From the NCBI RefSeq assembly GCF_000794385.1, contig NZ_JTJB01000031.1, positions 1-64,000 on the forward strand: 64,000 nucleotides of DNA. Reading direction: 5' to 3'. Below are positions 25,402 to 34,017 of the stretch, in pieces. The position numbers and the translations under genes are program-made. The notes beneath the pieces were generated by a model that did not search any database, was not told the DNA's origin, and worked only from the letters and a program-made list of their open reading frames with translations. Source of the DNA: Thermus sp. 2.9 (GTDB lineage Bacteria; Deinococcota; Deinococci; Deinococcales; Thermaceae). Position 1 is the first letter of the stretch. Each line of letters begins with the position of its first letter.

Positions 25402-27317
25402 ATGCGGCAAAGAGGCATCGCTTTGGTCATCGCCCTGGCCACGGTGTTGGTGGTCTCGGGCATCGGCACCTTGCTTTTCCTGCGCACTTTGGGCGAAATT
25501 CGCCATAGCGGCCAAGACCAGGGCATTGTCCAGACCTTGATGCTGGCCCGGGGTGCGGCCAACGCTGGGGGTACCTTCTTGAGCACCACGGCGCGGGACC
25601 GTTTGAGCGTCATCGTGCGGGCCACGGCGAGCACCACGGACTGCTGGGCCTACGGGGGGAGCAACAACTGCCAAACGGGGGGCCAGCCCGACCCAGTGGC
25701 TGTGGCCCAGGCCCTTGCCACGGTGGCCACCCAGTTCCAAACCCAAGTGGATAACTACCTTTGCCCTAATGGAGCGCCCCGAAACCTTTCGCCTTCCGGC
25801 CTTAACGCCACGGTGACGTTGCGGGTCCACTTCACCCCTAGCGCTTGTGGCCAAAGCCTTCCCCCTAACACCCGCTTGGCGGAAGGGCGCTTTGTGGAGG
25901 GTGCGCCCCGGGGGGTGGGGAGCGGGGCTTCGCAAACGTATGCCCTGCCCTTTGTCATGGTGGCGGAGGCACGCCTTGGCCCCTACCGCCGCAACATCGT
26001 CCTGCAAGGGGAGTACCGCTTCACCGTGGGGCGGGCCAGCTTCGCCCGCTGGGCGCTTTTTACCAACGTGCATACCCTTCCTGACGGCACGGACGTTTGG
26101 TTCACCGACCGCACTCTTTTTGATGGGCCCGTTCACACCAATAGCCACTTCCGTTTTTACCGCCAGCCTTGGTTTGGGGGGGAGGTGACCAGCGCTGGAT
26201 GCACCAATCCGGGGGACTCCAGTTGCAGCGGCCAGACGAGGCCTGGGGCCTATTTCTATGGGGTCAATGGGGGCAACTTGGTTCGGGCCAGCGATATGCA
26301 GCCTTCCGCCAGCGCTCCCTCTTACACCAACACTACGGCACCCACGCGCCGCAGTTCACCGCCGGGGTGGACTGGGGTGCGCCCTTCATTCCCCTTCCCC
26401 AGAACAACCAGGAGCAGAAAGAGGCGGCCCAGGCCGCGGGGCTTTACTTCCAGCGGACCATTACCTCTTTGCGCCTTTCCCGCAAATGCGTGAACGAAAC
26501 CACGGGCTTGGAGGTGCCCTGTAGCTTGTCCCTTCCCGTGGGGGTGACCAAGTACCAGTACATAGAGGTCACCTACTGTGCAAACCGTAACTGCACGGAC
26601 ACGAACACGGAGACTTACCGCTACGGGGAGGACCGGAAGCTTTACCAAAAGGTAGGCCAAGGTCAGAACGCTTCCTGGCAGGTGGTTCAGCGCCAGGGGA
26701 GCGAGGTTTACTTTAACGGCGTCATCTTTACCGACGGGGCTATTCAAAGCCTAAAGGGACCGGACCGCACAGGCCCCAACGATCCGAACACGGCTGGACC
26801 GGCCCTGGCGGAGTTTGCCCAGATCACCGTGGCGGCCTCGGGGACGATCCAGATTGCCGGTGACCTCAAGTACGAAACACCCCCTTGCTCCGGCGTGCCG
26901 ACCCGTAATCCGGATGGCACCGTAACCCCCGCTACCTGCGACAACCTCACCGCGAGGAACGTGCTTGGCGTCTATAGCCAGGATGGGGACGTGCTCATAG
27001 ACAAAAGCGCTCCCCGTGACCTTCACATCCACGCTTCCCTTATGAGCGCCAAAGGGGTAGTGGCGGTGGAGAACTATAACACCATCCCCGAGAAGGGAAG
27101 CGTGTACCTCATTGGGGGCATTATTGAGAAGTACTACGGTGCTTTTGGCACGTTTAACGCCCAGACCGGGCGGAACTCCACCGGCTATGGCCGGGCCTTC
27201 ACCTACGACCGCCGCTTCCTCCAAGGGGTGGCGCCTCCCTTCTTCCCCACCACGGGGCAGGACCAGGTGATAGGGGTTGCGGTCTTCAGCTACGGGCAAC
27301 GGGAGCAGGTCTACTGA
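25402..27317 (+). CDS. comZ: Competence pilin-complex protein ComZ, frame break near 26332
   Basis: Large GspK/PilX-like component of the DNA-uptake pilus tip. The N-terminus MRQRGIALVIALATVLVVSG is a prepilin-like helix without the +5 Glu leader pattern. GGAGGGAGGAG precedes ATG 25402. The reading frame is lost at 26329-26336 (AACACTACGGC): one frame ends in PSYTNT and another resumes YGTHAPQFTAGVDWG and runs to 27317. Restoring one base (N-T-Y-G) gives about 638 residues. Four Cys-rich segments suggest disulfides. It is either a sequencing error or a real loss of transformation function. Confidence 0.83.
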
Positions 27318-27937
27318 GGGGTTCCAGGTGGGGGGACCACCTGGAACCCCCACCGCCCCCCCAGGACCCCCAGGGCCTTTAGGTGGGTTTCCACCTCCTG
27401 TCGCTTCTTGGGAAGCCCCGTCAGGAGGAGGTAAAGGAGCCCCACCATCTCCCCCAGGAGCACGTGGCCGTAGCGCCTTGCCTCTTCTTCCCAAAGCGCT
27501 TCCATCCTGCGCCGGGCCATGCGCCAGGGCACGGGGAGGAAGTGCCCTTCAGGGGCCAAAGCCTCGGGGGCGCAGAGGGCGGGGTCGCCGGCGGTGAGGA
27601 GGCCCCGGCAGGCGAGGGGGCGGTGAGGGTAGACCCCGCAGAGCCCCCCTTCCAGGAAGGGGCAGGGGGTGCGGCTTCGGAAGAAGCGGCTTGGGAAGTC
27701 CTTTCGGTCCTTGCCCTGGGCTAAAAGGGCGAGGCGCCTTGGACCCTCCTCCAGGACCCGGTTCCTTTGCGCCTCCGTGAGGTGGGGGAGGAGGGCTTCT
27801 CCCTCGAGGCGGGAAAGGGTCACCAGGCCGAAGCAACAGGCGAAGCACCCCGCCCGGCAGGAGGGCGTTATGGCCTTCTTCGCCAGGTAGTCGGCGAGGT
27901 CCAGGTCCAGGTCGCGCCAGGCCTCCTCTGGGGTCAT
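27311..27937 (-). CDS. YkgJ-family cysteine cluster protein
   Basis: 208 residues with the YkgJ/DUF-type Cys pattern: CRAGCFACC near residue 27 and CPFLEGGLCGVYPHRPLACR near residue 92. These Cys are thought to bind a metal or Fe-S cluster. The biochemical role of the family is not settled. Its start overlaps the stop of the small upstream gene as ATGA. The end lies within the comZ hairpin. Confidence 0.82.
   Translation of the reverse strand: MTPEEAWRDLDLDLADYLAKKAITPSCRAGCFACCFGLVTLSRLEGEALLPHLTEAQRNRVLEEGPRRLALLAQGKDRKDFPSRFFRSRTPCPFLEGGLCGVYPHRPLACRGLLTAGDPALCAPEALAPEGHFLPVPWRMARRRMEALWEEEARRYGHVLLGEMVGLLYLLLTGLPKKRQEVETHLKALGVLGGRWGFQVVPPPGTPQ
27318..27350. terminator. Bidirectional hairpin between comZ and YkgJ-like gene
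   Basis: 14-bp perfect stem (GGGGTTCCAGGTGG and its complement) with a five-base loop. It starts at the base after the comZ stop and covers the last codons of the convergent gene. No long T run follows on either side. Confidence 0.6.
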
Positions 27938-28131
27938 CGCCGCAGGCGGTAAACCCCCTTCCGGGGGTCAAAGGGGCAAGCGCGGGAAGCCACGTGGGGG
28001 CAGAAGCGCCCATGGCGGCGCACCTCCTCCGCCAGGCCCCGGGGGAGGCCGCAGGCGGGGCAGGCGGCGGGCCGCCGGGGCCAGAGGCGGTAAGCGAGGA
28101 GGACAAGCCCGAAAAGGACCAAGAGCTCCAC
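27934..28131 (-). CDS. Small membrane-anchored Cys protein, unknown
   Basis: 65 residues. One N-terminal membrane helix (LLVLFGLVLLAYRLW) is followed by CPACGLP and FCPHVASRACPF, a likely zinc ribbon-like cluster. GTG 28131 follows TAAGCT by seven bases. The four-base overlap with the YkgJ-like gene argues for a real, coupled gene. I do not recognise a family. Confidence 0.6.
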   Translation of the reverse strand: MELLVLFGLVLLAYRLWPRRPAACPACGLPRGLAEEVRRHGRFCPHVASRACPFDPRKGVYRLRR

Positions 28132-28154
28132 GCCCTTTAGCTTAAACTAGAGCC
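28132..28154. promoter_or_regulatory. Divergent leaderless promoter region
   Basis: Plus strand: TAAACT ends six bases before the DinB-like ATG. Minus strand: TAAGCT ends seven bases before the GTG of the small Cys protein. The boxes overlap within a 23-bp gap. Confidence 0.45.
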
Positions 28155-28643
28155 ATGCCCGCGCCCTTTTTGGAACCCCTAGTACCCGGGGTCTCCCCGG
28201 CTGTGTCCGCCTGGATTAGGGGCTTGGAGGAGGTGGCCCAGCACTTGGAGAAGTGGGCCTTTGACCTTCCCGAGGAGGCCTTCTGGTGGCGGCCCAAGGA
28301 GGGGGCGAACCCCATCGGCGGCCTGGTGCGCCACATCACGGGAAGCTCCTTGCGCCTCGCCTCCTACGCCCTCGGCCTGCCCCTTCCCGAGTGGGCCAAG
28401 CGGGGGCGGGAGTGGGAGCTGCAAGGGGAGGCGGAGCCCAAGGAAAGGGTGGTGGCCCGCTTCCGCGAGGCCTGGGAAAGCCTTGTTTCCGCCCTCAAGG
28501 AGGTGCGGGAGGAGGCCCTGGCCGAGGAGGTGGCCGTGGGCCACCTGGGGGCGAAGGCCCCCAGGGCCCACGTCCTCCACCACCTGGTGGAACACGCCCA
28601 GCACCACGCCGGCCAGGTGATTTACGCCCGCAAGCTCCTCTAG
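28155..28643 (+). CDS. DinB-family protein
   Basis: 162-residue four-helix DinB/YfiT-like protein. The metal-binding His are visible: LVRHITGSS near residue 57 and LHHLVEHAQHHAGQVIYARKLL at the C-terminus. Members include thiol S-transferases and hydrolases, and the reaction here is unknown. The ATG is preceded by a TAAACT box six bases upstream. Confidence 0.82.
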   Translation: MPAPFLEPLVPGVSPAVSAWIRGLEEVAQHLEKWAFDLPEEAFWWRPKEGANPIGGLVRHITGSSLRLASYALGLPLPEWAKRGREWELQGEAEPKERVVARFREAWESLVSALKEVREEALAEEVAVGHLGAKAPRAHVLHHLVEHAQHHAGQVIYARKLL

Positions 28644-28679
28644 GGCGTTTGCCCTCCCCCTTGGGCGTAAGATGGAGGC

Positions 28680-29075
28680 ATGGAACGCGTGGGCTTGCGT
28701 GCGGCGCCTAGGCTTACCCTGAAGGCCCTCGAGGAGGCCCTGCGGGGGGTCCGCCTCGCTGAGGCCAAGGTCTACCTCATCACCGACTGGCAGGACCGGA
28801 GGGACAAGGCCCGCTACGCCCTCCTCCTCCACGGGGGGAAGAAGGACCTCTTGGTCCCCGACGCCTTCGGCCCCGCCTTTCCCGGGGGGGAGGAGGCCCT
28901 GGCGGAGCTCGTGCGCCTCTTGCTCCAAGGCGGGGCGAGGAGGTTTTATGAGGCGGTGGTCTCCCCTGGGGAAATGACCGCCCTCTTAGACCTTCCCCCG
29001 GAGGAACTGGTGAAGCGGGTGGTGGCCGTTGCCAACCCCACGGACCCCGGCATCTACCTTAAGCGGGCGGCTTAG
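28680..29075 (+). CDS. Hypothetical protein, 131 aa
   Basis: No recognised family. Predicted soluble and mixed alpha/beta, with VYLITDWQDRRDKARYALLLHGGKKDLLVP in the middle and no signal peptide, membrane segment or Cys. TAAGAT lies six bases before the ATG, the leaderless arrangement, which together with normal codon use supports a real gene. It stands alone between the DinB-like and oxidoreductase genes. Confidence 0.7.
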   Translation: MERVGLRAAPRLTLKALEEALRGVRLAEAKVYLITDWQDRRDKARYALLLHGGKKDLLVPDAFGPAFPGGEEALAELVRLLLQGGARRFYEAVVSPGEMTALLDLPPEELVKRVVAVANPTDPGIYLKRAA

Positions 29076-29083
29076 TGACCTCT

Positions 29084-29111
29084 TTGACAAAAAAGGGCCG
29101 AGACCTACGGT
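29084..29111 (+). promoter_or_regulatory. Promoter of the oxidoreductase gene
   Basis: Consensus -35 TTGACA at 29084-29089, a 16-bp spacer, then TACGGT as -10 at 29106-29111. Unlike most starts here, the message would have a short leader with a Shine-Dalgarno (GGAGGT). Confidence 0.6.
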
Positions 29112-29134
29112 TAGGTTGAAGCCCGGAGGTGGCC

Positions 29135-30085
29135 ATGCGCGCGGTGGTGCTCAAGGGGTTTGGCGGTTTGGAAATGTTGGAAGAGCGGGACCTGCCGGTG
29201 CCCGAGCCAGGGCCGGGTGAGGTTTTGGTAAAGAACCTGGCGGTGGCCGTGAACCCCGTGGACGCCAAGATCCGGGCCGCTGGCCGTTGGGCGGGGGTGG
29301 AACCCCCCTTCGTTCTGGGGTACGACGCCGCTGGGGTGGTGGCCAAGGTGGGCCCTGGGGTGAGGGACCTCCGGGAGGGGGACGAGGTCTACTACACCCC
29401 GGAGATCTTCGGCAACCCCCACGGGACGTACGCGGAGTACACCCCGGTGCCCGCCAACCTCGTGGCCCGGAAGCCCAAGAACCTCTCCTTCGCTGAAGCG
29501 GCGGCCATTCCCCTGGCGGGGGGAACCGCCTGGGAAGCGGTGGTGCGCCGCTTGGCGGTGCGCCCTGGGGAAGTGGTCCTCGTCATGGGGGGCGTGGGCG
29601 GCGTGGGTTCCTTTGCCGTGCAGTTTGCCAAGGCGGCCGGGGCCTTCGTCGTCGCCACGGCCAGCCGGGAGAACCTTCCCGTGCTCACCGAACTGGGGGC
29701 GGACCTCGCCCTGGACTACCGGGGCCCTTGGCAGGAGGAGGTGCTCCGGGCCACGGAGGGCCAGGGGGTGGACGCCGCCTTTGAGACGGCGGGGGAGAAC
29801 CTGGTGGAGCGGGTGATCCCCGTGGTGCGTCCCTTTGGCCGCATCGCCACCATCCTGCCTCCCCAGGGGAACCTTTCCGGGCTCTACACCAAGAACCAGA
29901 CCCTCTACGGGGTTTTCCTCACCCGGGAGCGGAAGCGGCTGGAGGAGATGCGCCCCCTCTTTGAGCGGGGCCAGGCGAAGCCCCTCCTCGCCGAGGTCCT
30001 GCCCTTCGGCTTGGAAAACCTGCGCAAGGCCCACGCCCGCATGGATTCGGGCCACGGGCGGGGGAAGGTCGTCCTGACTTTTTAG
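29135..30085 (+). CDS. Zinc-independent MDR oxidoreductase (quinone reductase-like)
   Basis: Medium-chain reductase of the NADPH:quinone oxidoreductase subgroup. Features are VNPVDAKIRAAG, LGYDAAGVVAKVGPGV, the nucleotide-binding VMGGVGGVGSFAVQFAKAAGA and LGADLALDYR. Catalytic zinc Cys residues of alcohol dehydrogenases are missing, consistent with the zinc-free group. ATG 29135 follows CCGGAGGTGGCC. 316 residues is normal. The end overlaps the convergent lyase gene by four bases. Confidence 0.92.
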   Translation: MRAVVLKGFGGLEMLEERDLPVPEPGPGEVLVKNLAVAVNPVDAKIRAAGRWAGVEPPFVLGYDAAGVVAKVGPGVRDLREGDEVYYTPEIFGNPHGTYAEYTPVPANLVARKPKNLSFAEAAAIPLAGGTAWEAVVRRLAVRPGEVVLVMGGVGGVGSFAVQFAKAAGAFVVATASRENLPVLTELGADLALDYRGPWQEEVLRATEGQGVDAAFETAGENLVERVIPVVRPFGRIATILPPQGNLSGLYTKNQTLYGVFLTRERKRLEEMRPLFERGQAKPLLAEVLPFGLENLRKAHARMDSGHGRGKVVLTF

Positions 30086-30936
30086 GCGTACCGGAGCTTA
30101 AGCCGCGCCGCCTCCTCCGCCAAATGGGGGAGGCGGCTTAGGTCCACCCCCGTGGCGAGTCCCCTGGCCTCCAGGAAGGGGAGGACCCTTTCCGTGGGCA
30201 GGTTGCCCACCAGTTCGTCCCCGGCGAAGGGGCACCCCCCCACCCCCGCCAGGGCCCCTTCCAACCAGAAGACCCCGGCCTCCAAGACGGCCTCCGCCTT
30301 GGCCAAGGCCTCTTCGGGCCGGGCGTGGAGGTGGGCCCCAAGCCCTTCGGGACCGAAGCGGGCCACGGCGGCCTCCAAAACGGCTCGGATCCTCTTCGCG
30401 TCCGCCACGCCGTAGGTGTCCGCCAGGGCGATTTCCCGCACCCCGAGCTCCCTTAGCCGGGCGATGGCCTCGAGGACCCTCTCCACGCTCCACGGGTCCC
30501 CGTAAGGGTTGCCGAAGGCCATGGAGAGGTAGACCACCAGGCCAAGCCGTCCCTCCACCGCCTGCACCATTTCCGCCACCAGGGGCCAGGACTCGGCGAG
30601 GGAGCGGTTGGTGTTCTTCCGCTGGAAGGTTTCCGAAAGGGAAAAGGGGTAGCCCACGTGGGTGAGGCGTTCTGCCTGGAGCGCCCTTTCCAAGCCTTTC
30701 TCGTTGGCCACGATGGCCAAGTAGGTGCGCCCCTCGGGGGGCGGAAGCGCCTTAAGCACCTCCTCGGCGTCTTGCATCTGGGGCACCCACTTGGGGGAGA
30801 CGAAGCTGGTGAGGTCCAGATGGCGGAAGCCCGCCTGCAAAAGCTTCCTCAGGAAGACCACCTTCTCCTCGGTGGGGATGAAGCGGGAAAAGCCCTGCCA
30901 GGCGTCGCGGGGGCACTCCACCCACTTGGCGGTCAT
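30082..30936 (-). CDS. HMG-CoA lyase-family protein
   Basis: Cleaves hydroxymethylglutaryl-CoA to acetoacetate and acetyl-CoA in leucine breakdown, if the family assignment holds. Catalytic Arg-Asp-x-x-Gln is in ECPRDAWQGF (canonically GPRDGLQNE). Other landmarks are LTSFVSPKWVPQM, LADTYGVADAKR, the metal-binding HLH in LGAHLHARPEE and the mobile loop GVGGCPFAGDELVGN with its Cys. 284 residues is slightly short. It overlaps the upstream carboxylase stop as ATGA. The altered residues beside the active-site Arg-Asp could mean a related acyl-CoA substrate. Confidence 0.83.
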   Translation of the reverse strand: MTAKWVECPRDAWQGFSRFIPTEEKVVFLRKLLQAGFRHLDLTSFVSPKWVPQMQDAEEVLKALPPPEGRTYLAIVANEKGLERALQAERLTHVGYPFSLSETFQRKNTNRSLAESWPLVAEMVQAVEGRLGLVVYLSMAFGNPYGDPWSVERVLEAIARLRELGVREIALADTYGVADAKRIRAVLEAAVARFGPEGLGAHLHARPEEALAKAEAVLEAGVFWLEGALAGVGGCPFAGDELVGNLPTERVLPFLEARGLATGVDLSRLPHLAEEAARLKLRYA

Positions 30937-32594
30937 ACCTGGAACACCCCCACCCTAAAAGGCTCCCGTTCCGGGTTAAGAGCGCAGGCCTCGAGGGCCT
31001 TGATGAGCCACTTCCGCGTCTCGTGGGGGAAGATCACCCCGTCCACCCAGAGCCTGGCCGCGGCGTAGCGGGGGTCTAGGGTTTCCTCGTACCGCCCCTT
31101 GATGCGCTCGTAGAGCACCTTGAGCTCCTCGTCCGAGGGCTCTTGGCCTTGGCGCTTAAGCTTTTCCACCTCCAGCTCCAAAAGCGTCTTCGCCGCCTGC
31201 GCCCCTCCCATCACCGCATACCTGGCGCTGGGCCAGGCGAAGAGGAAGCGGGGGGCGTAGGCCTTGCCCGCCAGGGCGTAGTTCCCGGCCCCGAAGGAGC
31301 CCCCGAGGATCAGGGTGATCTTGGGCACCACGGAGTTGGAGACGGCGTTCACCAGCTTGGCCCCGCGGCGGATGATCCCTGCCTGCTCCGCCTCCTTGCC
31401 CACCATGAACCCCGTCACGTCCTGGAGAAAGAGGAGGGGGATGTTCATCTGGTTGACCTCGAGGATGAACCGCGCCGCCTTGTCCGCCGCCTCGGGATAG
31501 ATGACCCCGCCCACCTCAATCCGCCCCTTCTTCTTGAGGACGAGGCGCTGGTTGCCCACGATCCCCACGGGGAAGCCGCCGATGCGGGCGAAGCCCGTGA
31601 CCAGGGTCTCCCCGTAGGGGGCCTTGTACTCCAAGAACTCCGAGCCGTCCACGATGCGGGCGATCACCTCCCTTAGGTCGTAGGGCCGGGAGCCGTCGGG
31701 GGAGATGAGGCCGTAGAGGTCCTCTATGGGGTAAAGGGGCTCCTTGGGTTCCTTGCGCCCCTCGGCCCAGGGGGCGAGGCGGGGGGGCGGGTAGAGGGCG
31801 GCGAGTTGCCTTATGCGCTCCAGGGCCGCCTCGTCCGTGGGCTCGTGGAAGTCCACGGTGCCCGAGACCTCCGCGTGCATCCTGGCCCCCCCGAGCTCCT
31901 CCGAGGAAACCTCCTGGCCGATGGCCGCCTTCACCAAGGCGGGCCCCGCCAGGTAGAGCCCGCTCCCCTCGGTCATGATGAGGACGTCGGTCATCACCGG
32001 CAGGTACGCCCCCCCGGCCACGCAGTTGCCCATGATGGCGCTGATCTGGGGAATGCCCAGGGCGGACATGCGGGCGTTCAAGTAGAAGATGCGGCCGAAA
32101 TCGTCCTGGTCGGGGAAGACCTCGTCCTGTAGGGGTAGGAAGACCCCGGCGGAGTCCACCAGGTAGACCGTGGGGATGCGGTTTTCCAGGGCCATGGTCT
32201 GGGCCCGGATCACCTTCTTGGCGGTGATGGGGAAGAAGGCCCCCGCCTTCACCGTGGCGTCGTTGGCGATGATCATCCAGTCCCGACCCTGGATCTTCCC
32301 GATCCCCGTGACCACCCCGCCCGCCGGGGCCCCACCCCACTCCTCGTACATGCCGTAGCCGGCGAAGGCCATGAGCTCGTAGAACTCCGTGCCCGGGTCT
32401 ATGAGCCTCTGGATCCGCTCCCGGGCGGTGAGGCGTCCCTTTTGGTGCTGGCGCTCTATGGCCCTGGGGCCGCCTCCTTGACGCACCTTGTCCAGGCTTT
32501 CCTTGAAGTCCCGCACCAGGGCCACCCAGGCGTCCTTGTTGGCCTTGAAGGCGGGGTTTTCCCGGTCCTCGGGGCGGAGGGCGGTTTCCAGCAT
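30933..32594 (-). CDS. Acyl-CoA carboxylase beta subunit (methylcrotonyl-CoA type)
   Basis: Biotin-dependent carboxyltransferase subunit of 553 residues. Two crotonase-like halves are visible: VYLVDSAGVFLPLQDEVFPDQDDFGRIF and MGNCVAGGAYLPVMTDV in the first, and PLLFLQDVTGFMVGKEAEQAG and ILGGSFGAGNYALAG in the second. The DQDDFGRIFYLNA stretch and coupling to an HMG-CoA lyase favour methylcrotonyl-CoA over propionyl-CoA. No biotin carboxylase subunit is encoded nearby. TATACT ends six bases before the ATG. Confidence 0.9.
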   Translation of the reverse strand: MLETALRPEDRENPAFKANKDAWVALVRDFKESLDKVRQGGGPRAIERQHQKGRLTARERIQRLIDPGTEFYELMAFAGYGMYEEWGGAPAGGVVTGIGKIQGRDWMIIANDATVKAGAFFPITAKKVIRAQTMALENRIPTVYLVDSAGVFLPLQDEVFPDQDDFGRIFYLNARMSALGIPQISAIMGNCVAGGAYLPVMTDVLIMTEGSGLYLAGPALVKAAIGQEVSSEELGGARMHAEVSGTVDFHEPTDEAALERIRQLAALYPPPRLAPWAEGRKEPKEPLYPIEDLYGLISPDGSRPYDLREVIARIVDGSEFLEYKAPYGETLVTGFARIGGFPVGIVGNQRLVLKKKGRIEVGGVIYPEAADKAARFILEVNQMNIPLLFLQDVTGFMVGKEAEQAGIIRRGAKLVNAVSNSVVPKITLILGGSFGAGNYALAGKAYAPRFLFAWPSARYAVMGGAQAAKTLLELEVEKLKRQGQEPSDEELKVLYERIKGRYEETLDPRYAAARLWVDGVIFPHETRKWLIKALEACALNPEREPFRVGVFQV

Positions 32595-32618
32595 GGCTTG
32601 AGTATAACGCTTTTTCGC

Positions 32619-33107
32619 CTATGAGGAAAAAAGCGTGCCTTCAGGGGGTGGGGGGCAGGGGAGGCCCTTCCGTTTCTCCTCCTCCGCCCGGCGACGGGCC
32701 TCCCGGTCCACCCGTTCGTTTTCCGGGTGGCCGGCGTGGCCCTTCACCCAGTGGAAGCGCACCCGGTGGGGGGTCATGGCCTTAAGGAGGGCCTTCCAGA
32801 GGTCTTGGTTTTTCACGGGGGCCCCTTCCGCCGTCCGCCAGCCGTTCATTTGCCACCTATCCAACCACCCCTCGGCGAAGGCCCGCTCCAGGTACTGGCT
32901 GTCCGTGTAGAGGTCCACCTCGCAGGGCTCCTTAAGCGCCAAGAGGCCCTCCACCGCCGCCTTGAGCTCCATACGGTTGTTGGTGGTGCAGGGCTCCCCC
33001 CCCGAAAGGAGCTTCTCCCGGCTTCCATGGCGGAGGAGGGCCGCCCACCCCCCAGGGCCCGGATTTCCCAGGGAGGCCCCGTCGGTGAAAAGCGCCACCC
33101 GCTTCAC
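32619..33107 (-). CDS. rnhA: Ribonuclease HI
   Basis: Removes RNA from RNA-DNA hybrids. Catalytic acids are visible as Asp in [16 protein letters not shown], Glu in [12 protein letters not shown], Asp in [12 protein letters not shown] and Asp in [11 protein letters not shown], plus the His of HAGHPENER. 162 residues, close to but distinct from the T. thermophilus enzyme. It starts at GTG 33107. An IS982-like element inserted 12 bp upstream of the GTG separates it from an MFS gene that originally ended 9 bp before this start. Confidence 0.96.
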   Translation of the reverse strand: MKRVALFTDGASLGNPGPGGWAALLRHGSREKLLSGGEPCTTNNRMELKAAVEGLLALKEPCEVDLYTDSQYLERAFAEGWLDRWQMNGWRTAEGAPVKNQDLWKALLKAMTPHRVRFHWVKGHAGHPENERVDREARRRAEEEKRKGLPCPPPPEGTLFSS

Positions 33108-33112
33108 GCCTA

Positions 33113-33119
33113 TAGCCTA
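33113..33119. repeat. Target-site duplication of IS982-like copy 2 (left)
   Basis: TAGCCTA is repeated at 34011-34017, directly outside the termini. A 7-bp duplication fits the IS982 family. Confidence 0.85.
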
Positions 33120-34010
33120 ACCCAAGTTGCTACCTATCCCCTGGATCTGAAAAAATAGTGGCCGCTATGCTTTCCCGTCTCATAGCGGCCTTTTGCATTA
33201 TAGACGACGCCCTGCAAGCCATGGGCTACAAGGATGACCCCCAAGCCAAAACGCCCGCCTCCGCCATCCTCACCCTCGCCCTCCTTGCCGCCCTAGAGTT
33301 CGGCGGCAAGCACAACAAGGCCCTGGCCCTCGCCAAAGACCTCGGCCTCTTCACCCACGTCCCCTCCCCAAGCCGCTTCAACCGCAGGCTCCACGCCCTC
33401 TACCCCCTCCTTCTCCCCCTCCTCCACCTCCTGGCCCAGGTCTGGAAGCACCTCCACCAGGCCCAGGCGTATGCCTTGGACACCTTCCCCCTCCCCGCCT
33501 GCGAGAACATCCGCGCCCCCCGCTCCCGCCTCTTCCCGGACAAGGCCTACCGCGGCTTCATCCCCAGCAAGCGGGTCTACTTCCACGGCCTCAAGCTCCA
33601 CCTCCTGGTGGACGACGGGAAGTTCGTCCACGAGGTGAACCTGACCCCGGGGAGCTTCCACGACCTCGCTTCGCTTCTCCTCCTTCCCCTGGACCTTCCC
33701 GAGGGGGCGGAGCTCTACCTGGACCGGGGGTACGAGAGCCATCTGTACGAGGACCTCCTCCGGGAGGCCCAGGAGGTTGTTCCCATGGTCATCCGCAGGA
33801 GGAACAGCCGGCGGTATCTCCCTTGGATGCAGTACCTGGCCATCGTGGGGCGGAGGGTGGTGGAGACGGTGGGGAGCATGCTCCATCACCTCTTCCCCAG
33901 GCGCATCCACGCCGTGACCCAGGAGGGTTTCGTCATCAAAGTTCTCACCTTCGTCCTGGCCCATAACATCAGTCTCCTGACCCAGAAGATGGCTGGGTAG
34001 CAACTTGGGT
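33120..34010 (+). mobile_element. Complete IS982-like insertion sequence, copy 2
   Basis: 891 bp. The left end is ACCCAAGTTGCTACC and the right end is its exact complement, so the 15-bp termini are perfect. The ACCC start is typical of IS982 elements. It is flanked by the 7-bp repeat TAGCCTA and holds one intact transposase gene. Its right 615 bp match the copy at 1-615. Confidence 0.93.
33167..34000 (+). CDS. IS982-like transposase (complete)
   Basis: DDE transposase with Asp in ALDTFPLPACENIR, Asp in AELYLDRGYES and Glu in GRRVVETVGSML, ending just inside the right terminus. ATG 33167 (MLSRLIAAFCIID) is preferred. GTG 33158 in the same frame is an alternative that adds three residues. The gene is intact and probably active, given two near-identical copies within 34 kb. 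Confidence 0.9.
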   Translation: MLSRLIAAFCIIDDALQAMGYKDDPQAKTPASAILTLALLAALEFGGKHNKALALAKDLGLFTHVPSPSRFNRRLHALYPLLLPLLHLLAQVWKHLHQAQAYALDTFPLPACENIRAPRSRLFPDKAYRGFIPSKRVYFHGLKLHLLVDDGKFVHEVNLTPGSFHDLASLLLLPLDLPEGAELYLDRGYESHLYEDLLREAQEVVPMVIRRRNSRRYLPWMQYLAIVGRRVVETVGSMLHHLFPRRIHAVTQEGFVIKVLTFVLAHNISLLTQKMAG

Positions 34011-34017
34011 TAGCCTA
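34011..34017. repeat. Target-site duplication of IS982-like copy 2 (right)
   Basis: TAGCCTA. Its last three bases complement to the TAG stop codon of the MFS gene, so the insertion left that gene intact. Confidence 0.85.

Noticed and set aside
29111-30055. 314-aa minus-strand ORF opposite the oxidoreductase
   Set aside because: His/Gly/Val-rich shadow. The plus strand has a promoter, Shine-Dalgarno and complete MDR motifs.
1-34010. Composite transposon between the two IS982-like copies
   Set aside because: The copies are in the same orientation 33 kb apart, but the segment between holds ordinary core genes in the usual Thermus style, and copy 2 has its own 7-bp target duplication, so it inserted alone.
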